A stretch of 64,000 bases of DNA from Gillisella vitis (GTDB taxonomy: Bacteria; Pseudomonadota; Alphaproteobacteria; Rhizobiales; Rhizobiaceae). How positions within the stretch are numbered: position 1 is the first letter of the stretch; each line of letters begins with the position of its first letter. Both the position numbers and the translations under genes were made by a program. Below, piece by piece: positions 37,116 through 47,021 of this stretch. Under the pieces are notes generated by a model that did not search any database, had not been told where the DNA came from, and saw nothing but the letters and a program-made list of their open reading frames with translations. Location of the stretch: positions 186,001-250,000 of the forward strand of contig WPHV01000001.1 in NCBI GenBank assembly GCA_009744235.1, in the 5' to 3' direction.

Positions 37116-37691
37116 TCACCCATCCCTACCATAAAAAATCAACTCCCGCGCCTCCGTCCCCTTCCCGCCAGACACAGAATAAGACAACTCCGCGCCGTCC
37201 ACCGGAAACCCAGCGAAGATCTCCCGGATCTCAGGCCGATCATTTATCGACAATATGAAGCCGCCTTGAAGCGTCTTTAAACGCCCTGCAAGAACGTCAA
37301 ACTGATCCCGGCTAAACAGCGCCTTGCCGTAATCGTCCTCACAGCCAAAGTATGGCGGATCGAGATAGAAGAGCACGCCCGGCCGGTCATAGCGGTTGAT
37401 GAAGGCCAGCCAGTCCAGGTTCTCGATGACGACGCCAGAGAGGCGCTCGTGGACATCTTCCAGGAGCGGCGCGAGGCGGATCAGGTTGAACCGGGCGCTG
37501 CCCTCGTGCTGGACGCCGAAGGTCTGGCCTGCGACCTTGCCGCCGAAGGCGAGCTTCTGGAGATAGATGAAACGCGCCGCCCGTTCCAGATCGGTCAGCG
37601 TTGCCGGATCACAGGCCTTCAGACGCTCGAATTCGCGGCGGCTGGTGATCTGGAACTTCAGGATGTCGATGAACTGCGGATGTAGAAGCCC
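37116..37691 (-). pseudogene. 5'-truncated DNA adenine methylase (Dam-type) remnant
   Basis: The frame is open from a TAA at 37692-37694 to the stop, giving 191 residues without a proper start. It contains the catalytic DPPY motif (GVLFYLDPPYFGCEDDYGKA), and upstream FIYLQKLAFGGKVAGQTFGV, SARFNLIRLAPLLEDVHERL and LSGVVIENLDWLAFINRYDR, all typical of phage/plasmid N6-adenine methylases. The N-terminal SAM-binding F-x-G-x-G part is missing. The gene is therefore broken, although a fragment from an internal GTG (37376) could be translated. Confidence 0.8.
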
Positions 37692-38057
37692 TTAGGGCTA
37701 ACGCCGAAGACGGCATTACAAGTTGTTGGTGCTGGCAATACTAAAACCAAGACGCAACACACGACAATGCAATTGCCTCGCTGCGGACAGATGGCATTTG
37801 TCGTCGATCCAGATGTATGGGAAGAAAGGCCCCGCGCTTAACGACCGGGAAAACACGAGCCATCGCTGTTAGCACAGGCTAAACGATCAGACCGAAAAGT
37901 GGTAACCACTTTTCGGTCTGATTCTTTAGGAACAGATCGAGCTAGAATAGGCGATCAGAATATCTTCTCGCCTTCTACTCGAGCATGTCGACAAATTCGG
38001 GTTCAAACCACGCAATACGTTTGCGCGCATCGCTGTGCAGTGAACGCGAGTCCGTTG
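37692..38057. other. Spacer holding a 14-bp-arm palindrome
   Basis: Apart from the palindrome at 37889-37919 I see no gene. This is probably deletion scar sequence next to the truncated methylase. Confidence 0.4.
37889..37919. repeat. Perfect palindrome, 14-bp arms, 3-bp loop
   Basis: AGACCGAAAAGTGG and CCACTTTTCGGTCT flank TAA. The AAAAGTGG...CCACTTTTCGG core is the type of short palindrome found repeatedly between genes in rhizobia. It could also act as a terminator for cspA, which ends 139 bp to the right. Confidence 0.75.
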
Positions 38058-38261
38058 TTAAAGCACGCTGACGTTTTCAGCCTTCGACTTCCCGGTCTTA
38101 CGGTCCTGCCCGATTTCGAAGCTGACCTTGTCACCTTCTCTGAGCGAGTCACCGCGCTGCAGGGAAGACACGTGAACGAATACATCCGTTCCACCATTCT
38201 CGGGCGTGATAAAACCAAAACCCTTGTCGTCGTTAAAAAATTTCACAGTACCAGTAGGCAT
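38058..38261 (-). CDS. cspA: Cold-shock protein (CspA family)
   Basis: A 67-residue single cold-shock domain: [20 protein letters not shown] has RNP-1 (KGFGFI), followed by [20 protein letters not shown] with RNP-2 (VFVHV) and [20 protein letters not shown]. It binds single-stranded nucleic acid and acts as an RNA chaperone. AGAGGAAA precedes the ATG. Rhizobia have several paralogues, so the symbol is a family label. Confidence 0.93.
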   Translation of the reverse strand: MPTGTVKFFNDDKGFGFITPENGGTDVFVHVSSLQRGDSLREGDKVSFEIGQDRKTGKSKAENVSVL

Positions 38262-38472
38262 GACATTTCCTCTTGAATTCCCGTAGCCGTTTGACTCCGC
38301 GCCAGACTTTTATAGCGTGATCCCCTGTCGATCAACCACCAACACAGAGATAGAAAGCTAATTGGCAGAATTGATTGCTTCTTCCGGTTTTAAAATAGGT
38401 CTTCAACACCGCTTCGACCTGGGTGACGTCGCAAAAATTATCGCGGCACTCGTCATAGCCGACAGAACTGGC

Positions 38473-38547
38473 CTGCAACATAGCCTTATCCAAAGACAGA
38501 TCGGTGACGATCTGCTTCAGCTTGGCATTGTCCTTCTCCCATCGCAG
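38473..38547 (-). pseudogene. IS3-family (IS407 group) OrfA fragment
   Basis: A 25-codon fragment reads LRWEKDNAKLKQIVTDLSLD followed by KAMLQ. This is the leucine-zipper end of OrfA transposases of the IS407 group. It is bounded by a stop and diverging sequence, so it is a scrap left after decay or deletion. The remaining spacer 38262-38611 shows nothing else. Confidence 0.65.
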
Positions 38548-38611
38548 CTATAGGCACCTGAAGACCCCAATGAACTCAAGAGTTCTGCCTCACCTCTGAG
38601 TTTACCCTTTC

Positions 38612-40297
<1,686 letters not shown>

Positions 40298-41857
40298 ATG
40301 ACTTCTATTGTTTCGTCGTTATCCATCACGCAAATCAAGGCGCTGTCCACCACAGCGATCGCATCACTGAATACGGACGATGCAGCTGCACTATCGACCA
40401 CTCAGGTTGCGGCATTGTCTTCCAAGCAGATCGCAGCGATCGAAACGGTAGACCTGGCTGTGCTGGACACAAACCAGATGGGCGCCATTTCCGCTACTGG
40501 CGTCGTTGGCCTGACGCTCAGCCAGCTGACCGCGTTGAGCTCGGGTCAGGAAGCCGCTTTGAGCACCAAGGCTGTGGCCGCATTGACGGCCTCCCAGATC
40601 GGCAATTTCGGCACGACTCAAACAGCCAATCTGTTGTCGTCGCAAGTTTCAGTTCTGTCCGCGACGCAAATCGCTGCACTCGGCACCGATGACATCGCCG
40701 TGATGACGTCCGACCAGATCCAGGCAATCAGCACCAAAGCGGTCTCCGGCCTGACCTCGACGCAGCTTGGCGCCTTGTCCACAGACCAGGTCACTCAGCT
40801 CTCAACCGGTCAGATCTCCGCTCTCAGCGCCAAGCAGCTCGCTGGCCTGTCCACGGATTCAGTCGCCGCCCTTACCAGCGCCCAGGTTGGTGCAATCAGC
40901 GCCAAGTCCATCAGCGGCCTGAGCACAAGCCAGGTAGCTGCGCTGGAAACCGCTGACGAAGCCGCCCTGACATCGACACAGATCGCCGCATTGTCCACTG
41001 CACAGGTCAAGGCGCTGTCGTCCGACCAGGTCTCGGCCTTGTCGTCCACGCAGATTTCCGGCTTCTCTTCTGCCCAGCTCGGCAGCCTCGACACCGCTGA
41101 TATTGCAACGCTCGACAGCACCGATCTCGCTGCCATCAGCACCAAGACCATTGTCGGCCTCACGACCACGCAGATCGCGTCCTTGTCCACCGATCAGGTC
41201 AGTGCACTGTCGTCCGGCCAGATCTCTGCCCTCGGCGCAAAGCAAATCGCTGCCCTGAGCACCGACGCCATTGCTGCACTTTCCAGCACCCAGGTTGGCG
41301 CAATCAGTGCCAAGTCCATCACCGGCCTGACCACCAGCCAGGTCGCCGCGCTGGAAACCGCAGATGAAGCTGCCCTGACAACGGCACAGATCGCCGCATT
41401 GTCCACCGCACAGGTCAAGGCCCTGTCTTCCGATCAGGTCGTTGCCTTGTCAACAACCCAGGTAGCGACCCTGTCTTCAGCCCAGATTGGCGTCCTCACC
41501 ACCGATACCGTGGCCAGCCTGTCAACCGACCAGGTCGCGTCGATCTCCACCAAGTCAATTGGCGGCCTGTCCACCGGCCAGATTGCGGCATTGACAACCG
41601 CTCAGGCCGAAGCTCTGACAACCAGCCAGGTCGCCAACCTGAGCTCCAAGCAGATCTCTGCGATCGAAACTTCCGATATCGTTACCTTCTCCACCGGCGA
41701 CATTGCTGCAATCAGCGTCAAGTCGATCACCGGCTTGACCACCCAGGATATCGGCGTCCTGACCAGCGACCAGTTGCAGTCTCTCACCACCTCGCAGGTT
41801 CAGGCTTTCAATTCGTCACAGGTTGAAGCCATCATCCTGGCATATCAAAGCATCTAA
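40298..41857 (+). CDS. Ser/Thr-rich octapeptide-repeat protein (519 aa)
   Basis: Nearly the whole protein consists of about 63 eight-residue units of the form A-L-S-T-x-Q-[IV]-[AS]. Variant units (AISxKxIxG, nine residues) recur after alternately nine and six normal units, giving a 136-residue higher-order period; the DNA around 40892 and 41300 repeats with a 408-bp shift. There is no Cys, no Sec signal peptide and no transmembrane helix. The regular beta/turn periodicity suggests a solenoid, and Ser/Thr content is very high, fitting an O-glycosylation acceptor or surface fibre exported by a type I or other leaderless route. I do not recognise a named family. AGGGG precedes the ATG. Two hairpins follow the stop. 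Confidence 0.85.
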   Translation: MTSIVSSLSITQIKALSTTAIASLNTDDAAALSTTQVAALSSKQIAAIETVDLAVLDTNQMGAISATGVVGLTLSQLTALSSGQEAALSTKAVAALTASQIGNFGTTQTANLLSSQVSVLSATQIAALGTDDIAVMTSDQIQAISTKAVSGLTSTQLGALSTDQVTQLSTGQISALSAKQLAGLSTDSVAALTSAQVGAISAKSISGLSTSQVAALETADEAALTSTQIAALSTAQVKALSSDQVSALSSTQISGFSSAQLGSLDTADIATLDSTDLAAISTKTIVGLTTTQIASLSTDQVSALSSGQISALGAKQIAALSTDAIAALSSTQVGAISAKSITGLTTSQVAALETADEAALTTAQIAALSTAQVKALSSDQVVALSTTQVATLSSAQIGVLTTDTVASLSTDQVASISTKSIGGLSTGQIAALTTAQAEALTTSQVANLSSKQISAIETSDIVTFSTGDIAAISVKSITGLTTQDIGVLTSDQLQSLTTSQVQAFNSSQVEAIILAYQSI

Positions 41858-41870
41858 CTTCTGATGACAG

Positions 41871-41950
41871 GCGCGGCTCAGGCCGCGCTTGTAGAAGCCT
41901 CGATAGCAAGACCAAATGCGGCGCCTCATCCAGGCGCCGCATTTGCTTTT
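41871..41950 (+). terminator. Double hairpin terminator after the repeat-protein gene
   Basis: A first stem (GCGCGGC / GCCGCGC, 41871-41888) is followed by a perfect 13-bp stem (AAATGCGGCGCCT / AGGCGCCGCATTT, 41914-41944) and GCTTTTGC. The glycosyltransferase downstream should therefore have its own promoter in the rest of the 308-bp spacer, where I see no gene. Confidence 0.8.
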
Positions 41951-42165
41951 GCAGACCCCATTCTGCCCTTATGCGATGTTCTGTGGCCATGGTTTCTGCC
42001 GGGAATCCGTCGTCAAGCCCGATGCAAGCTAATGCCGCTACCAAGGCCAGGCATGACATCGCGGTCCAGTTTGCCGTGGAAAAATGTTATGCGTCAGCCT
42101 CATGCCTGTCGGCATAGGCCTGTTGTCGTTACCTGGCCTTGCGGCCGACTGTTCCTGGGGTGGAT

Positions 42166-44208
42166 ATGGACACTGGCATTGTAACATCGACTATCGCGAC
42201 ACCTGCTGCCGATTTCGTGGAGCAAGCACGCACTCAACAGCTCTCGCTGACAAAGTTGTTCGAGACCGCCGAGCAATTCGCCAGAGCAGGTCGAGTCGAT
42301 CAGGCCGTGGAACTTTACAAGGCCTGGATTGCCTATAACAGCGCCCATCCGCTGGTGCATATGGTCTACTTCAACTATTCCGTCACCTTAAGGCAGATTG
42401 GCGATATGGCAGGGGCGATCAATGCTCTGCGCGCCTGCCTGAAGATTGATCCGCAATTCGGCGCCGCCCATGTCAATCTGGGCAGGTCTCTGGAAGACAG
42501 CGGGCTGCTGAACGATGCCCTGCAACAATGGCGCAGCTTTGCCGAAATGACCACGGATGTTTCGCCCGACAGGCTTGCCAATCGCATCATGGTGCTGGAG
42601 CATATCGGTCGTGTGCTGGAAAATGCCGGCCTGATGGAAGAGGCTGAAGCCTCCCTGTGGAAAGCAATCGAACTGCGTCCGGATAAAACTGAAGCCGGTC
42701 AGCATTGGTCCGCCATACGGTTGCGTCAATGCAAATGGCCGGTCCTTCAAGAGTCTCCCCATGTCACCATGCGCCAATTGCTGGATGCAGTGTCGCCCTT
42801 GACGATCTCTTGCTACTCAGACGATCCGCTGTTTCATCTGGCCAAGGCCTATCGCTGCAATAAAACGATGATCGGCCGTCCGGATCTCAGCGCCGTACCA
42901 CACCAGTCGCCACGCCAGAAGACAGGAACCGGCCAGCGGTTACGCGTCGGTTACCTGTCATCCGACCTGCGCGACCATGCGGTCGGCTTTGCGCTGCGCG
43001 AAGTTCTGGAGTTACATGACAAGACCAGTATCGAAGTGTTCGCCTATTATTGCGGTGAACCGATAGCACTCGACGAGACCCAGCAACGTATCAAACAGTC
43101 GGTCGATGGCTGGCGCGATATTTTTGCGCTGAGTGATGTCGATGCCGCCCGGCTGATCGCAGCCGATGAAATCGACGTGCTGATCGATGTTAACGGCTAT
43201 ACGAAACATGCGCGCACCCGGATTTTCGCCTATCGGCCCGCACCGGTTATCGTCAATTTCTGCGGCTATCCCGGCTCGATGGCGAGCCCCTTCCATCAAT
43301 ATATGATCGCGGACAATCATATTGTTCCGCCTGAATACGAGATCTATTATTCGGAAAAAGTATTGCGGATCGCCTGCAATCAGCCGGTCGATCGCAAGCG
43401 GAAGGTGGCGCCGCGCCCAACACGCGCCGAAGTGGGCCTGCCAGAAGACGCCTTCGTCTTTGCCTGCTTCAATGGCATGCAGAAGATTACGCAAAGCGGC
43501 TTTACCCGCTGGATGACCATCCTGCAGGCGACGCCCGGCAGCGTGCTCTGGTTGCTGTCCGGCAACGAAGAGGTCAATCAGCGTCTGCGCGATACGGCAA
43601 CCCGATGCGGAGTCGATTCGGCTCGGCTGCTGTTTGCGGCCAAGGCTGGCAATGCGCAGCATCTTGCCCGAATCGCAGTTGCCGATCTCTTTCTCGACAC
43701 CTTCCCTTACGGTGCGCATTCCACCGCCGCCGACGCCATCAACATGGGCCTGCCGGTCCTGACCTTTCCCGGCAAAAGCTTCGCATCGCGTTTCTGCGCC
43801 AGCGTCGTAGCCTCAGCGGGAGCGCCGGAGCTGATCTGCCAATCTCCAGATGACTATGTGCGGCGCGCCATCGCCTTCGCCCAGGATCGCCAGAGCCTTA
43901 TGGCCATCAAGGAAAGCTTGAGTCGGCAATTCGAAACCAGCGCCCTGCGTGACATGCCCGGCCTCGCCCGCCGGCTTGAAGAATTGTTCTGGCAGATGCA
44001 AGGCGAATGCGAGCGGGGAGAAACGCCCAAGCCCGAACTGCTCAATATGGAAGCCTATTACGAGATCGGTGTCGAATTCGCCCTGGAGAATATCGATTTC
44101 GAGGATGAGCAGACCTATCGACGGCGCTACCGGGAAAAGCTCGCCAAGTGGAACAGGCACGCGCCTCTCCTTCCTGACAGTCGCCTATGGTCCGGCGTGG
44201 AAGAATGA
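42166..44208 (+). CDS. TPR-GT41 protein O-glycosyltransferase (SPINDLY/OGT-like)
   Basis: A 680-residue protein. The N-terminal ~210 residues hold TPR-like helical pairs (AEQFARAGRVDQAVELYKAW, GDMAGAINALRACLKIDPQF, GAAHVNLGRSLEDSGLLNDA). From ~260 comes the GT41 catalytic region: LRVGYLSSDLRDHAVGFALR, DVLIDVNGYTKHARTRIFAY, PAPVIVNFCGYPGSMASPFH, YMIADNHIVPP, and the nucleotide-sugar end ADLFLDTFPYGAHSTAADAI and MGLPVLTFPGKSFASRFCAS. Such enzymes attach a sugar to Ser/Thr of proteins in the cytoplasm; alphaproteobacterial relatives glycosylate flagellins. The neighbouring Ser/Thr-repeat protein is the obvious candidate acceptor. ATG 42166 follows GGGGTGG. Confidence 0.9.
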   Translation: MDTGIVTSTIATPAADFVEQARTQQLSLTKLFETAEQFARAGRVDQAVELYKAWIAYNSAHPLVHMVYFNYSVTLRQIGDMAGAINALRACLKIDPQFGAAHVNLGRSLEDSGLLNDALQQWRSFAEMTTDVSPDRLANRIMVLEHIGRVLENAGLMEEAEASLWKAIELRPDKTEAGQHWSAIRLRQCKWPVLQESPHVTMRQLLDAVSPLTISCYSDDPLFHLAKAYRCNKTMIGRPDLSAVPHQSPRQKTGTGQRLRVGYLSSDLRDHAVGFALREVLELHDKTSIEVFAYYCGEPIALDETQQRIKQSVDGWRDIFALSDVDAARLIAADEIDVLIDVNGYTKHARTRIFAYRPAPVIVNFCGYPGSMASPFHQYMIADNHIVPPEYEIYYSEKVLRIACNQPVDRKRKVAPRPTRAEVGLPEDAFVFACFNGMQKITQSGFTRWMTILQATPGSVLWLLSGNEEVNQRLRDTATRCGVDSARLLFAAKAGNAQHLARIAVADLFLDTFPYGAHSTAADAINMGLPVLTFPGKSFASRFCASVVASAGAPELICQSPDDYVRRAIAFAQDRQSLMAIKESLSRQFETSALRDMPGLARRLEELFWQMQGECERGETPKPELLNMEAYYEIGVEFALENIDFEDEQTYRRRYREKLAKWNRHAPLLPDSRLWSGVEE

Positions 44209-44248
44209 TGACAGTGCCGCCCGTCAAATCTGGCGGGCGGCACCGTCA
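44209..44248. terminator. Long hairpin between convergent genes
   Basis: A 15-bp stem with one mismatch (TGAC-a-GTGCCGCCCG / CGGGCGGCAC-c-GTCA), directly after the GT41 stop and before the end of the dipeptidase gene. No long T-run, so likely a bidirectional structure. Confidence 0.65.
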
Positions 44249-44277
44249 TTGTGTTGCAGAAGACACAACCGAAGCCC

Positions 44278-45516
44278 TTAAGGCCGAACCTGCTGCCAGA
44301 CCCGCAGGAAATTACCGCTATAAACATCGATGATCCGCTGCTCCGGCCAACCGGCAGTAACCATGGCTTCGGTGAGTTTCGGCAGATCGGCGCCACTCTG
44401 CATGCCGGTCGGTAGGCTGGAAATACCACCATCGAAATCGCTGCCAAAGGAGAGATGCTTCCAGGGGTCCTCGACAATCTCCATACTGGCGATGAGCTGT
44501 GCGAAGGCTTCATAATAGGCGATCACGAAAGCGATGTCGGCATCCATGTCCGGCTTGCCATCGGCAAGATAGCGGTTCTGGAGGAAGTAAGGGGCAAGGA
44601 TAACACTGATACAGCCGCCAGTCCGGACGATGGCGCGGATGGCCTCATCGCTCAAGGCCCTGTCCAGATGACGCGACGGTCTCTCCTCCCTACCCCGTGT
44701 CACCGTGCGCGATGCGCCATGCGACGCAAAGGCTGGTACATTGCGGCGAACACAGATCTCGCAGGCATCGAGAATGCCCTGCGTGGATGTGTGGGTGACA
44801 TCCACCAGCAGGCCGACATCGATACAACGCTCCACCACCTGCCTGCCAAAGGCAGACAGACCGCCGCCCTCGATCTTGCGCCACGGATTGACCGGCGCAT
44901 AGCCGGCCTCGGAGATATCGGTATGACTGAAATGGTTGAGTGTCAGATAGGCGGCACCGGCCCTGGCAATCTCGCCCAACCTGTCCAGCCGCAGGACCTG
45001 GCTTTTCATCCCGCCTGGCCCCAACATATGCGCGCCTTCCATGGACAGGATTGCACATCGCTTGCCCACCGCTTGCGCGGCGCGGACCTCTTTTGCATTG
45101 CGCGCCAACCGCATCCGGCCTTGGCTCTGATCGACGACGTCTTCCACATAACGCTGGTGAGCCACCCAGTTTTTCCACGGGTCGAGGAAAGGAGCCGGAA
45201 TAAGATTTTCCCACAAGGCGTGGGCACTGAAACAGGCCCCGCCATAACCGCCTTCCAGAAAATCCGGTCCGCTGACATGTTCGGATAACGGCCTGTTGCG
45301 TCCCCTCGGCGAGGTTTTGCGGATCAGCCAGACCACGAGGGAGCGCCGATGCGCCTTCCAGTCTCCTTTCCAGAAATCATATCCGGCCAGTCGCGATAGA
45401 AACAGCGAATCCAGATGGGTATCGATCGGATAGGCAAGTGTGTGAAGCGCTTTGACAGTCAGATCGGTTATTTCAGAAACAGAATCTGTCATGTTTTCAG
45501 AAGAAATCGTGTCCAT
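44278..45516 (-). CDS. Membrane dipeptidase-family (M19) peptidase
   Basis: A 412-residue amidohydrolase of the renal dipeptidase family. Visible are an N-terminal IDTHLDSLFLSRL (metal His-x-Asp), CAILSMEGAHMLG (metal Glu), YLTLNHFSHTDISEAGYAPV, GLLVDVTHTSTQGILDACEI, VPAFASHGASRTVTRGREER and HLSFGSDFDGGISSLPTGMQ (metal Asp). The usual Zn2 ligands are present. It cleaves dipeptides, often with D-residues. No signal peptide is evident, so it acts in the cytosol. ATG 45516 has GGAG ten bases before. Confidence 0.9.
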   Translation of the reverse strand: MDTISSENMTDSVSEITDLTVKALHTLAYPIDTHLDSLFLSRLAGYDFWKGDWKAHRRSLVVWLIRKTSPRGRNRPLSEHVSGPDFLEGGYGGACFSAHALWENLIPAPFLDPWKNWVAHQRYVEDVVDQSQGRMRLARNAKEVRAAQAVGKRCAILSMEGAHMLGPGGMKSQVLRLDRLGEIARAGAAYLTLNHFSHTDISEAGYAPVNPWRKIEGGGLSAFGRQVVERCIDVGLLVDVTHTSTQGILDACEICVRRNVPAFASHGASRTVTRGREERPSRHLDRALSDEAIRAIVRTGGCISVILAPYFLQNRYLADGKPDMDADIAFVIAYYEAFAQLIASMEIVEDPWKHLSFGSDFDGGISSLPTGMQSGADLPKLTEAMVTAGWPEQRIIDVYSGNFLRVWQQVRP

Positions 45517-45858
45517 TGAGACATGTCTCCAGCAACGAATTTTAAAAATGGATAAATCTAAATATCGATATGAATTTTAGTCGCATCATTTGTCCAGTTT
45601 ATAAAAACACACATGATGCAGTCGGCTCTGAAATTTTTCGGCCAGACCAAGTGATGGATTCTATCCTTTCGCCATGGCATCTTATGTGGATACGACAGCG
45701 CCTTTTGGTCTGAACCATCCCCATAGTCAGACGAATAGAACAATAAGTCCAGAGCGATTGTACCTGCCTGCTCACCAGACAAACGTAAAGACGGCGCGCA
45801 TCCTGTCGGGACGCGCGCCGTCAATCATGTAAAATCACTCTTCAATTCAAGGCCGGCT
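45517..45858. other. Intergenic region between dipeptidase and proline-rich protein
   Basis: It carries the terminator of the next gene (45790-45822) and presumably the dipeptidase promoter. No gene is recognised in either strand. Confidence 0.4.
45790..45822 (-). terminator. Terminator of the proline-rich exported protein gene
   Basis: A perfect 10-bp stem (GACGGCGCGC / GCGCGCCGTC), 37 bp after the minus-strand stop, followed on that strand by TTTACGTTTG. Confidence 0.7.
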
Positions 45859-46305
45859 TCAATTTGCGAAGGGGCAGCCGGGGCGGTTCGCGAGAACGAC
45901 GCGATCATATTCGCCGTAACGGATACCACCGACAATCACACGGCGCGGTGTCACACGTTCGATATTCGGCCGGCGCAAGCCGTCTCGGCGGGCCTGGCGG
46001 ATCGCATCACCGGGCGAGCAAACGCCACCGTAACGCGGATCTGGACCATCCCAACGCCGTGGTGGCGGAGGCGGTGGACCGCCCCATGGCGGCGGCGGAG
46101 GTGGCGGACCACCCCACGGCGGAGGTGGCGGTGGTGGACGGCGATAACCGTCATCGCCCCAGGCCTGTACCAATTGCGGCGCATCGCCGCCGATATAGAC
46201 GCCCAGGCGAACATCAGGCTGGGCCGCGGCCGGGCCAACCGTGGCAACCACCGCGCCGATCAAGGCCAGTCCAGCCAGAGCTGTTTTCGCAAAAATGCTT
46301 CGCAT
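45859..46305 (-). CDS. Exported proline-rich protein with conserved C-terminal domain (148 aa)
   Basis: Signal peptide MRSIFAKTALAGLALIGAVV ends near GPAAAQ. A low-complexity middle repeats P-runs with WGG (three PPPPPPxWGG-like units). The C-terminal ~55 residues (VCSPGDAIRQARRDGLRRPN then IERVTPRRVIVGG) resemble a small domain seen at the end of several rhizobial exported proteins. Periplasmic or envelope location is likely; function unknown. Confidence 0.8.
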   Translation of the reverse strand: MRSIFAKTALAGLALIGAVVATVGPAAAQPDVRLGVYIGGDAPQLVQAWGDDGYRRPPPPPPPWGGPPPPPPPWGGPPPPPPRRWDGPDPRYGGVCSPGDAIRQARRDGLRRPNIERVTPRRVIVGGIRYGEYDRVVLANRPGCPFAN

Positions 46306-46544
46306 CGTTTTTCTCCTCGAAGGACGGCATGGGTTTCTCTTTGAAAAACCGGCTTACCGCCCCGAAAACCTTGTCTAATCATGGGTTTGATTAATCTGCA
46401 AAAACTCAGATGCAGAAAAGCCAACCAAGATCTCGCGTCGGACAGCCCGTTTCCGTAAGCGATTGACTGAGAGATTAACGCCGCAATACTGAACGCCATC
46501 AGAAGCGTCCATTCAGTCTCCGTTCATTAGTTTCAGCTTGTGGT

Positions 46545-46967
46545 TCAAGAGCTTAGATGCATTACTACCTGGCGCGTATGTGGTTGGTCGCGATGTTCGA
46601 ACAGGTAAATACCCTGCCAGGTTCCAAGTAAAAGCCGCCCATTGGCCATTGGAATACCAATCGACACCTGCGTCAGCGCCGATTTTATATGGGCCGGCAT
46701 ATCATCGGGCCCTTCCTGGCGATGGGTGATCCATGCCATGGACGGATCGTTACACGGCGGGACCAGGCGCTGAAAAAACACTTTGAGATCGCGCTTCACA
46801 TCCGGATCGGCATTTTCCTGGATGATCAGCGAGCAGGACGTATGGCGCACGAAAACAGTCAATAGTCCTTCCGGAGCGCCCGTATGCCTGACAAAATCAT
46901 CGACCTGATCGGTAAATTCGTACAGACCCTGGCCACGCGTGGAAATCGACAGGCTGGTTTGCGGCAT
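46545..46967 (-). CDS. YjbQ family protein (UPF0047)
   Basis: A 140-residue protein with the YjbQ signature: TRGQGLYEFTDQVDDFV, then GLLTVFVRHTSCSLIIQENA, DPSMAWITHR, IPMANGRLLLGTWQGIYLFE and a final HRDQPHTRQVVMHL. Members bind metal and show weak thiamin-phosphate synthase activity; the true role is unsettled. ATG 46967 has GAGGA seven bases upstream. It lies just downstream of the GGDEF-EAL gene and may be cotranscribed. Confidence 0.9.
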   Translation of the reverse strand: MPQTSLSISTRGQGLYEFTDQVDDFVRHTGAPEGLLTVFVRHTSCSLIIQENADPDVKRDLKVFFQRLVPPCNDPSMAWITHRQEGPDDMPAHIKSALTQVSIGIPMANGRLLLGTWQGIYLFEHRDQPHTRQVVMHLSS

Positions 46968-47021
46968 GGCATGGTCCTCGAATTGCGCTCCGTCAAGGAA
47001 ATGGCCCATATAACGCCTGCG

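Noticed and set aside
40391..41418. Repetitive DNA inspected as a CRISPR array
   Set aside because: The repeats are 24-bp coding octads without unique spacers and the plus frame is continuous; it is a repeat protein.
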